Of a stretch of DNA of 64,000 nt, positions 36,101 to 48,100 are shown piece after piece. The notes below the pieces were generated by a model that worked only from the letters and a program-made list of their open reading frames with translations, did not search any database and was not told the DNA's origin. The translations under genes were made by a program, and so were the position numbers. Numbering within the stretch: position 1 is the stretch's first letter; the number at the start of each line of letters is the position of its first letter. Source of the DNA: Liolophura sinensis (lineage: Eukaryota > Mollusca > Polyplacophora > Chitonida > Chitonidae); assembly GCF_032854445.1 (NCBI RefSeq), contig NC_088297.1:2853991-2917990 (forward strand), written 5' to 3'.

Positions 36101-39100
36101 TATATGTCTCCCAAATGACACATTACCTTGTGCACAAACATTTTGAGCATTTAGGCGACCACATCTGTATATGTCGCCCAAATAACAAATTTTCATGTGA
36201 TATTTTATCTATTACAAGACATTGTATTTAGGTCTCAATATGTCGCCCAAATGACAAATTTTCATAGATTTTAAAGACAACGTTGTATAGATCAAAGTTG
36301 TTAGAAATATAGGATTCCCCATAAACACCAAGAACTTTTGGAGAGAAATGTGTACCTTTTTAAAAGACGTGTAGATTTCCTAAAGCCACCACTTATTTGG
36401 AGTGGTTGTCATCCCTTCAGTGGATAATTATGCATATTTAGGTAATGAAATATTCATGTCACCGAAACACCATTTCGGGGATGACTGCATGTTACAGTTA
36501 TTTTCAAAGTGGTGGGCAATGGCAAGCCTGAATATCTCTTATATCTCTTAATACCTGAATGGTAACATTGTGGTGGAAGTTCAGAAAATTCTGGAAAGGC
36601 AAACCATGTGACCTTAAAAAGCTACTGACAAGAAACATACACTTGTCCATGTTACTGAATACTTCTCTGTGTTAAAGGACGTGATCTTCAGCAAATGGGC
36701 CCTCAAAAGAAAACGCCATTCAGTAGGCAACAGAAAATAATAACTGAAGAGAAAGCAAAAGTTGGGATTGTAAGGGGTAACATTTATTTTGCATTTCATT
36801 AGCTCCATATGTAACCGACACTCAGGACATTCCATATACATGTGTAACAAAAGTGTAAGTCACTTTTTAGCTTACCAAGCAAACGTGCATTATTAAACTC
36901 ATTGTAAAATGAAGCCCTAAAGGAATTAACCAATTCAAAATCATTAACATTCACAACCGATCAATTTTTGTTTATATACATGTAGTCATTTTACAAGAAT
37001 CTGAGTCCAATGAAGCCCGAGTCATGTATTAATCAGAAAGGTATGAAGTTAAAACCTCTCAGTTACTATGAGTTAAGGTATCAATGTATTCATTCATGGA
37101 ATTATACTACATTACTGTGCATGCAAGATATTACATAAATGAACACTTCAGTGGTCACACAAAGTGTATTTTGTACATAATATTTAACTGAAAAGACATG
37201 CCAAGGTTGCTGCGTTCAATACCCTTATTCCGTTAGTCAACCACAGCCATGTAAAGAGATAGTGTTCATAAGGAAACACATAGAGGAATTTATTTATTTA
37301 TTTTGATTGGTGTTTTATGCTGTACTCAAGAATATTTCACTTATACGGTATGGTATTCCAGAAATTAGTTTTTAATACTGGGTGCCACGTGAAGCCAAGT
37401 CTTGGAGATAGGAATCTATCCCAGAAATTAGTTTTTAACACTGGGTGCCACGTGAAGCCAAGTCTTGGAGATAGGAATCTATCCCAGAAATTAGTTTTTA
37501 ACACTGGGTGCCATGTGAAGCCAAGTCTTGGAGATAGGAATCTATCCCAGAAATTAGTTTTTAACACTGGGTGCCACGTGAAGCCAAGTCTTGGAGATAG
37601 GAATCTATCCCAGAAATTAGTTTTTAACACTGGGTGCCACGTGAAGCCAAGTCTTGGAGATAGGAATTTATCCCAGAAATTAGTTTTTAACACTGGGTGC
37701 CATGTGAAGCCAAGTCTTGGAGATAGGAATCTGACCCAGAAATTAGTTTTTAACACTGGGTGCCACGCGAAGCCAAGTCTTGGAGATAGGAATCTGTCCC
37801 AGAAATTAGTTTTTAACACTGGGTGCCACGTGAAGCCAAGTCTTGGAGATAGGAATCTGTCCCAGAAATTAGTTTTTAACACTGGGTGCCACGTGAAGCC
37901 AAGTCTTGGAGATAGGAATTTATCCCAGAAATTAGTTTTTAACACTGGGTGCCACGTGAAGCCAAGTCTTGGAGATAGGAATCTGTCCCAGAAATTAGTT
38001 TTTAACACTGGGTGCCACGTGAAGCCAAGTCTTGGAGATAGGAATTTATCCCAGAAATTAGTTTTTAACACTGGGTGCCAGGAGAAGCCAAGTCTTGGAG
38101 ATAGGAATCTGACCCAGAAATTAGTTTTTAATACTGGGTGCCATGCGAAGCCAAGTCTTGGAGATAGGAATCTATTCCAGAAATTAGTTTTTAATACTGG
38201 GTGCCACGTGAAGCCAAGTCTTGGAGATAGGAATCCATCCCAGAAATTAGTTTTTAACACTGGGTGCCACGTGAAGCCAAGTCTTGGAGATAGGAATCCA
38301 TCCCAGAAATTAGTTTTTAACACTGGGTGCCACGTGAAGCCAAGTCTTGGAGATAGGAATCCATCCCAGAAATTAGTTTTTAACACTGGGTGCCACGTGA
38401 AGCCAAGTCTTGGAGATAGGAATTTATCCCAGAAATTAGTTTTTAACACTGGGTGCCACGTGAAGCCAAGTCTTGGAGATAGGAATCTGTCCCAGAAATT
38501 AGTTTTTAACACTGGGTGCCACGTGAAGCCAAGTCTTGGAGATAGGAATTTATCCCAGAAATTAGTTTTTAACACTGGGTGCCAGGAGAAGCCAAGTCTT
38601 GGAGATAGGAATCTGTCCCAGAAATTAGTTTTTAATACTGGGTGCCACGTAAAGCCAAGTCTTGGAGATAGGAATCTATCCCAGAAATTAGTTTTTAATA
38701 CTGGGTGCCACGCGAAGCCAAGTCTTGGAGATAGGAATCTATTCCAGAAATTAGTTTTTAATACTGGGTGCCACGTGAAGCCAAGTCTTGGAGATAGGAA
38801 TCCATCCCAGAAATTAGTTTTTAACACTGGGTGCCACGTGAAGCCAAGTCTTGGAGATAGGAATCCATCCCAGAAATTAGTTTTTAACACTGGGTGCCAC
38901 GTGAAGCCAAGTCTTGGAGATAGGAATCTATCCCAGAAATTAGTTTTTAACACTGGGTGCCATGTGAAGCCAAGTCTTGGGGATAGGAATCCATCCCAGA
39001 AATTAGTTTTTAATACTGGGTGCCACGTGAAGCTAAAGTCTTGAGGTTACTTACTGGATACCATACTTTTCAAAGCCACATTCGATTTCTATGCTTGTGT

Positions 39101-42100
39101 CCGGCGAGAGTGCAAGTGAACCATTAGATGCAGGTTCAAACCTACGATTTGCAGAGCCCATGTTGGGTAAGTTTAATATCAGTAATTGCGTTCGCACTTG
39201 TTGAGGTGGACCGTTTTTCTGTGCAAACCTCTTTAAGGAGCCTTCAATACTTTATTCACAGATGCAGATTTTGATCCGTCTTCATCTTCGGAGATATGTG
39301 TGCCTATGACAACACCTTGTGTGCAGTCTTGGGGTCACTCTCAGTTACACTTTTTCTAAGTTATGAAAAATGAAGGCCTTTTGCCACAATCAAGACTAAC
39401 TCTTACACAAAAGGTAAGTTTAGCTACAATTTCAATCAAGTTTCATCCCGACGTCGACAAGCGTGACTTCTACTTAGGGGGAAAAATTCGTACTGACTTC
39501 TGAGATAGATTCCTATTTCAGCTGGTTTGCAGAAGTGTTGAAACTAGGGAGAATTACATTTATTTTTTACAGCCTTTGTTGATGGACAGAATATTTCTTA
39601 GATAAAATGAAAAACGTAAAAGATTACAAACCCGAACTTATCTCTCTCTTCGTTCTTGGTAGCTGCCGTCCTATAATCAAATTAATATCATTATATTTGT
39701 TATGAAGAATGTAACTACTATAAAGAGAGTTAACTAAAATGCTTTGAACAGATTTTGTTTTAACACTGACAGTCAAAATTTAATTAAAATGCTTTCAACA
39801 ATTTTTTCTTGCTTCTGAATCAGGTACATTTTAAGGGGTTGGTGGGTAATACGTGACAACATAGGTCATATACATTTCTTTCAACAAATGATATGAACTA
39901 AATGCATGTATATGAGCACATAAGACAACAATGTTGTCTTACTTTTTCGTGGTATTTCCTCTTCAGTGTCATTTTCTCTGTCCCCTGTAAAAAAAAAATA
40001 ATAATAACATGTATGTAGTGGAAGACTGTGCTGTGGTCTTGGTTTGTCTTGATTTAGTTACCTTTGGTTTTTACTTATATATTTTACAAACAAATAACTT
40101 GGCCAACATTTTTTGATCCCATGTCTCTGGACTTCAAGGCAGATGCTTTAACCATTAGGCTACCAAAGAGGCGACTGATAGCTTCATGAATTCAACACAT
40201 CAAAGGCTTCAGACAAAACCTTGCATTATCTAACAGCAAAATGATGCAAATTGCTTTTAGTGACCTCCTTCTATTTCCAAACTGTTAATGGAGAAATTTC
40301 AGTATTTATAACGATGATGTCCACGGAAACATTTCATCCAGCTACCTTGGCCTGCAAGAAAAGGCATGGTTACTGGTTGGAATGCCAGTGATAACATGAA
40401 AATTATTGTAAATAAAGAGTATAAAAATGTTTGCATGGAATACCCCGCATCACTCTTGAATGCCTACTAATTATATTTTTGTGAGGGATGACAGAAGTAA
40501 GAAACTGTCTGCAGACAAATATATGTAGCTGGGAAAATTACAGGTCAGACAACATCCAGACAAACCTTTCATGGTGCACAAATAGGGAACTAAATCAGAC
40601 ATTACCATGGGAAGTTTCATTCCACTCTTCATCTTGTATGACAGCTGGTCCTTAAAAGTATCAAATGAAAAATTAAGCTAACCATTCATACAGGATTTTA
40701 ATGCTTTGATGTATCCGTTTGATTTTGTTTCTGCCTTCCCAGAAATAATACCTTATTTTGCACAGCTTACCTTGCCCAGTCCATCTTCATAATTACCGGC
40801 TAATTGAGAGCCATATTAGTCTTCATTTCAAGATTTTTCAGGAAACACCAAACACAAACTAAATTTTTTAGTTTCAGACTGTTCAATCCACTTGAATTTC
40901 ACAGATTAGTCAAGATATAATATCAGAGGAAGTCCCCTAACATGTTAAATCAAGAACTACTACGATCTATTTGATTGTTGTAAAACACCATACTCAAGAT
41001 GTTTTCATTTATAGAATGACATCGATTTTACAGATTAAGGAAATAGGATTGCCCTGGGATAAACCGCCGACTTTTGGCACTTCCCCACATGTGATGCACA
41101 CATATGCACACAATATTGGTGGAAAACAAGTGGTCTTCAGCAAATGTTTGACACAACACATGGCCACATGAACGTTACTGAACGCTTATTGTTACCAATG
41201 CAGGACGTGCACTGAGAGTATGTGAATCTAAATATTTCCTCTTGAAGGCCTTATTTTTCAACTTGAACAGTTTGGGTTATTGGAACTCAGAGACAAGTAG
41301 ACCTATCTTTGACCACTAGGCTACTATGCTCCCATAGGGGTTAAGGAACATATACAGTCAGCGTCTGTGCCCCCTATGCTTTTCAAGAAGCAATACAAGT
41401 TGTCATTTTGCACCACACTAAGCGAATGGTCCACGTTAAATGATAAGATGTCAAAAATTTGACTGAGAGATTGACCTACTGCTAAAAGCCACAATGTCAG
41501 TAGCATCTAGCTCTAAAATAGGCTCTCAATACATGTACTAAAATGTTTCTACTCCAAAGTTATCTTACTTCTGACAAATTGTCTCCTCTCTTCCTCAATG
41601 TCATTTTCAGTGTCCTCTGTGAAATAAAATAAATCATCCCTATGTAAATTTATACACAGATAGGCAAAAGTATAAATCATAAATAAAAGCTCACTGCTGT
41701 GTTCTTGAAAAAGAAGAAAAAAAAAAGATTTATAGTAGACAGTAACAGTAAATAAGTGCAATGTGTAACCTAAACAAGTTTTATGTTAATATACAGCTCA
41801 GAAAAGAACACCTGTTTATTTAAAAACAGAATTTGTGAAAGGTAAGAAAAAATAAGACCACTGTAGTGTACACTGGAAACCTATAAGCTATGATCAACAA
41901 ATGTTTTGGATACATGCCCCATAAGGAACACATACATATATATAGAAAAGGAGACTAACTTACAGAGAGATTTTGGGAAATTTTAGAAACAAGAGCCCTA
42001 CTGAAAGAAGCTCCCAGCTGATATGCAACTGTAGGTTCAGCTGAGATAAAAACACAAAAGGAGAGCATAAAGACTTTCAGAAAAAAGTGAGATACAGTGG

Positions 42101-45100
42101 AACAGTCAATTTGACAAGAGCCCATGATCAATATCTTAATTACCTAACAAAACAGTTTCACTTAAAAACGTTCTACGAACACACCTCGATATAGACCATA
42201 AATGTAGAGTATATCAGACTATTTATTTATTTGACTGGAGTTTTTACGACGTAGAATATTTCACTTATACCACAGCGGCCAGCATTATAGCAGGTGGGAG
42301 TAAAGCAGGCAGAGCCCAGGGGAAACCCACGACCATCCGCAAGTTGCAGGCGGACCTTCCCACATGAGGCCAGAGAGGATGCCAGTATAAGCTGGAGTTG
42401 AGTTCAAAGCGACCGCATTGGTGAGGCACCCCTAAGTCATAAAGGCTGCGCCAGTGTGCTAATCAACTGAGCAATGGAGGCCTCCGATTACACTCTAAAA
42501 CTTAACTGATAAAAGTTCTAAACTTAAGATATTAAACTTACCATTCCAATCTTCTGCAGTGTCAGGAATGGCTGGTCCTACAAAGAAATTAAGCGACTTA
42601 ACCAAAGAACTGAATGGACTATTTTCCTTTTACTACACAACCTTCCATTATCAGTCTGTACTGCCTTCAAATAAGAGCATGGTTTGCAACATTCTTAAAA
42701 CTTTTCTTCCAGTTCTTCAAGCACCTGTGAAACCTGAATTCCAAAATTATTGTTCTTTCCTAAAAATAATATTTACAAAAAGACCAAGCTCTATATGTTA
42801 ACGTCTTGACTACACCCCCATTAACTAGATTCTCATCAAAAGATTTTCCGGAAACCCGAATTTCACAACTTAAATTCACTTCTTTCATTTGACTGGTGTT
42901 TAACACCATGCTAAAGATAAACTGAATCTAATAACTTTCAATATAACATATCAAGGCCTTCTGCAAACCTTGTAATAAGTAAAGGTGGAAAAGAACAACC
43001 TACAATTTTATAATTTCAATCTAGATTACCAAATATACAAAGATACTTACCAAATATAAAAAAATGCTTACTGTATGATCCTGTTTTCTTTCTTCTATTC
43101 TTCCTAAAGTCAGATTTCTTCGTAAATTCCTCCTGCATAGGAATATCTGCTTCTACAAAGAAATGAAAGATCGAAATTATGCAAAATATACAACAGAATT
43201 TCCAGATTACATGTCACATTTCCATGTTCACAATTTAAATATCCTGATCAAGAAAACACTGGTCTTGTGCTTGTTTGCAGGCTGCATATCCAAATTGTAC
43301 CGTGACAATGCAGAATACAGCAATTTCATCTCAAAACAGAACTATAAAAGAGAACAGATACATATTAAATTATTACTGCCATTACCTTTACCACTTTCAA
43401 CTTGCACACTTGTTAAATAAAATGACTTCAAAGTAAATACTGGATGTAGATAGCGATTATTTTCTGTATCTATGACATGATATTAAACTGCATACATGTA
43501 TTTGTACGCCTTCATGCTGTAAATATACTGATGTAAACATACTGATGTAAACAATATACTGATGTAAACATACTGATGTAAACAATATACTGATGTAAAC
43601 ATACTGATGTAAACAATATACTGATGTAAACAATATACTGATGTAAACATAGTGATGTAAACAATATACTGATGTAAACAATATACTGATGTAAACATAC
43701 TGATGTAAACAATATACTGATATAAACATACTTATGTAAACAATATACTGATGTAAACATACTGATGTAAACAATATACTGATATAAACAATATACTGAT
43801 GTAAACAATATACTGATGTAAACAATATACTGATGTAAACATACTGATGTAAACAATATACTGATGTAAACAAGAGGGTTAAGTCAATTTGAAATGATGG
43901 ATTACCTCAGTGGTCACAGCTGAGCTGTGACAGCACATACTGCACATTCTGACATTTTGTATTTTTTTGGTTTTACATGTGTAGTGTACTTGGGGTAAAG
44001 AATATTTGACTCGTGATATTACGGCAGTCAAGGTATTCGTGGACAGCAGACAAAAACAGACAGAACCAAAGGAAACCTCCTTGAAATGCCAGTAAACACA
44101 CACTGTACATGTATATACACATGTATATACACATGTACAGGTGGTTACAGTGCACCAGGAAATGGTGTAGACAGAACAAACGAATTTAGGGTATAAAATA
44201 CATGCAGATACGCTGGTCCATTTGATGGAGCTGTTTTCCCACTTTTGTGACTGCCATGATGGCAAGTGGGCTCTGGTAAATATCCCTATTAATTCTTTCA
44301 GAGTGGCCCATGTGGGTGTAGAACCATCTTCTCTCCTCAGATGGAATATCTAACAATTCGTACAATGTACTGACTCTATGGCACATTTTTCTGGCAATCA
44401 GTCCTTGCACATCGACTTTTGCTGACTCACATACATCCTGTATACACTGCCACCCAGACACATGGCATTCAGAGTGTTGGGTAAGGGCAAAAGGATACTG
44501 ATTATCCCGGTGTACACCAGCTGAATTCCTCACTTCTTTATCCGCAAGAATTCTCAAGGCAGGAGCAGTATCTGAATTGAAACAAGTCTGTTGTTACCTT
44601 TCCCTGATTGATAGGCTATTTTTGTCTCTTTTAACAATTTCATCTCCAGAGGATCTGTTACACTGTGCAGCCTGCTCTTGTCTAGCCAAACTTCATTTTC
44701 AGCATCCCTCCATTCTGATAAACTAAGTCTTCTGGGTTCACCACCACGTCTCCCATTAAATAATGTCAAACGAGATACTGCTAGGCGGCGAAGTTCTACA
44801 AATTTTGCTTCTGTCCAATACTGATATTTGTCTGACAGAATCTCCTCCATGCGCTTCACAATGTAATTCCGAAGTTTCTTAACTTCCAACTCCATAGGCA
44901 ATTCTTCTGGTTTTCTTAATCTTGTTTGTTGCCCTTTCTGGATGAGGTAGTCAGCATCACCAAATAGGAAGCTTTTGTGGAGTTCAAAAACCTGTAAAAA
45001 CTGTTCAACCTCCTTTGCCTGTTCATCACAACTGTCCATTAATAAAGTTGCATGCACGATCTTAGCAGCTTTAGTGATGTGATAGTACAGGTTTTTCTTC

Positions 45101-48100
45101 AGGCCAGCTTTTATTTCAGACCCAGAAGAGTCCCCAGAGGAATCACGAGAGGTGTAGGATATAATAGCAGATTTCAAGGCTCGAAAATTACAGCGCTTGA
45201 ACGTGGCACCAATACTTTCAACACCTTTTTCTGAACCCAACTTTGTCTTAAAATAAAGGTATAAGTGTGCTAGAATTCGCATGATACTCATGACATTTTT
45301 CCTCATTTCTTGCTTTTTGTCCCCTTTTTTCCTCAGTTTGTCCCAAAAACGTTTGCCAATCAAGATCAGAACATCATGGGAACGACAGGTGTACCAACAA
45401 GATCACTATCAAATCGGGCCAAAATCTTCTCTGTGAACTCTGGATCCTCTTCATTCTTTTCCAACAACCGAGTAGGAATTGCTGTTGGACACATATGTGG
45501 AGTGGATCCTACAGATGTCTGACAAAGACCACGACACTTGATTTGTGACGTGAAAAATACTTCGTGGAGTAAAATCCATTACACACTGTGCCTTTCACCA
45601 GGTTGTCCATCTGCTTCACTCTTTCACACAAATATACTGGGGTATCCTCCTCAAATTTTAACATGTGCATATTAACATTAAACATGCCCTGCTTACAAAA
45701 CCTGTCAAAAGCAAGCAATTGTTTTTCTCTTGGCAAGGATAAAGCATGTTTGACTTCTGGTAGTTCTGTATGTCGCCTTGACATATACCTTTTCAGCTGT
45801 TTGTGGAGCTTCCTATCAGTACAAAATGGACATGGTCTTCCAGGTTTGGAGTAATGCCCTTTATGATTCTCTTTCCCTGTCACAAAAAAGTTAAAAATAT
45901 TAAAGTAGTATGACAAATATGCACCGTATAAAGCAAAAACATAGCAATATACTTCAACAAAGCAAGGTCACAAATCTTTACCTAAAATTTTTCACTTCTG
46001 CTGATGCACAGGTTTGTACACGCTTTATAAAGTTACAATAAAACAAGCGTGAATTGGAGATAGTTGCAATTTCCCCAGCTTCGTCAATGCTACAGCAAAA
46101 CCCATGTTAAAAATATGTCAAATACTTGAATGACCGCCCGACCAGCAGACAGGGCTTCAGATAAACACAGCTGCTCATCGCAGATAAAAAACTGCTTTTG
46201 TATACATTCACAAATTTAATGAAAGTATGTTTTAATGCACGAGCACCACAATTGGCCAGCATCACATCATGTGTTTAACACACACAAAACTTCAACACAG
46301 ACCGGTAGATCCAGGATCAATCCTTGGTTGAGTCACACCTAAGACTTTAAAAGAGGAAGTTGTAACTTCCTCGCTTGGCGTTCAGCATGAAGGGGATAGT
46401 GCCACGACTGGTTGACCCATATCAGTATAATGGCTCGGGCGGGGCGGCTTACTTGCCTTCGGTAAGTCGTCTCAGTGATGCAGCACTAAATAAAAGAGCG
46501 GTGGAAATCCGTCCTGCAACAAGGAGGCACATTACACGTGCATGCACCCTAATGATTCCTTCGTCGTCATATGACTGAAAAATTGTTGAGTACGACGTTA
46601 AACCCCAAGCACTCACTCACTCACTCAACACAGTAAATTTGTTCTCCAAAACTGTCTCATTGTGAAGAAGTGTACAATTGCTCTGAGCTGCAGCAACTTC
46701 GGGCACAGGACATACAAAGTTGCTAATTTTCTCTCAATCGTTTTGCTTCCATGTACAGACAGATAATTGTCCTAAATCTGGAACCATTTTGATTATTTAA
46801 CCCCAAATTCAAATACAACTTATACATACAAATAATGTTGTCATGGAGCTGAAAGTTTTTAAGTGGAATGAGTCACTGTAGCACTTCATAACAATCATAA
46901 AATTACTTGTCTAGACCTTGTCATACTCCCCCAAAAAGTCAATTTATGTTGCTTATGTTGATTATTATTACTCCGGAAATCCGCATACCAGATTTATTAT
47001 CCGACGAAGTCTCAGTTACCATATCATGTGACAAAGCACATGTATGTGTGTCCTCCTGGGAGGAAGAAGACACTGGCATGCCGTCAGTCAATGAGGAACA
47101 GGCTGCTGTGTCAACCTGCAACACAGTGGAAGCTGAAAGGTGGTTCTGTGCACAGGCAGGCTCTGGCATAAGATAATCCAAGGAGGCCAGTGCTGATGTG
47201 TCATCACCATCAGGCCATGAAGCACAAATGTCCTAGGCTATGTGTGACATTTGGTCACTAGTGGAATAGTTTTAGACATATCACGCTCACAAACCCTAAC
47301 GGTAACTGTAATGCCTTATTACAGGCAAATTAATGTACGGATAAGTTTGTGATGGTCAGAAGGCATATCTAAGAGTTGCAATGACCTTCTGTACAAACTT
47401 CATGAATTTCCTTTCAATAAGCTCATTGATGTAGTGACGACAAATTGCAGATGTGCAAGCACTGATAGTAATTTGAATCATGCTCACGGATATGCAAATA
47501 ATTACATGTATTTACTTAAAATAGCCATAAGTCACATCTATAAGTTACAATGACATATCTAGAAAACTTCATGAATTTCCTATCAAAATGTTCACAGATA
47601 TCATAAAGCCAAAGGAGCAATCATTACACAAACTACCCTGATTAATATGCAAATTTATTTATGGAACGATTTGAAATAGGCCAAAAGCCAAGTCTGTAAG
47701 TTACAATGATCATTTTCCCTTCTATGTTCAGAGATATACTGATGACAAGAAATGAAGACAGACAGACATCAATATGGACCCACTCCTTAGCCCGAAGTGG
47801 GCTAAGGTTTAAACTAATTATTTAATTGTTGAAGTTTATGGAAGAATATCAGTGAAAATAGCTGAGCAATGAATGAGGAATAATTTAGGGTCTGCAAGAT
47901 TTGTGAAGTATTACATTACAATAAGTCCTGAAATAATACTTCTGAATAACTCCAATTAACATAAGGAACATCCAAAAGATACAAACGGTATGAATTTGAC
48001 AAAACTTCAAAAACCACAAAAAGCTGAATTTCCCATCTTACCATCCGAAGAAATATTTTGACTCTGAAAGTTAATTATTTTAGGTGGTTTAAAGACAGTG

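Noticed and set aside
37337-38953. Long minus-strand and plus-strand open frames of 538 and 575 codons
   Set aside because: Both come from a 63 bp tandem repeat that lacks stops in these frames; no splice-supported gene or domain.
39055-39161. Minus-strand first exon starting MGSANRRFEPASNG with donor GTAAGT
   Set aside because: Plausible by itself, but the plus strand of the same block has better phase agreement with a neighbour and no minus-strand partner exon was found.
40767-40815. Extra minus-strand micro-exon (NYEDGLGK) between exons 10 and 11
   Set aside because: Splice sites are present but the phases (1 in, 0 out) do not fit the neighbours.
43457-43873. Overlapping minus-strand frames rich in Tyr/Val/His (repeat VYCLHQY)
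   Set aside because: Translation of a 14/17 bp minisatellite; open in all three frames.
44554-44600. A 26-base intron between the two recombinase reading frames (gtaaca...ttcag)
   Set aside because: Far too short for a spliced intron; the relatives' sequence continues through it (SGKGNN), so a one-base frameshift explains it better.
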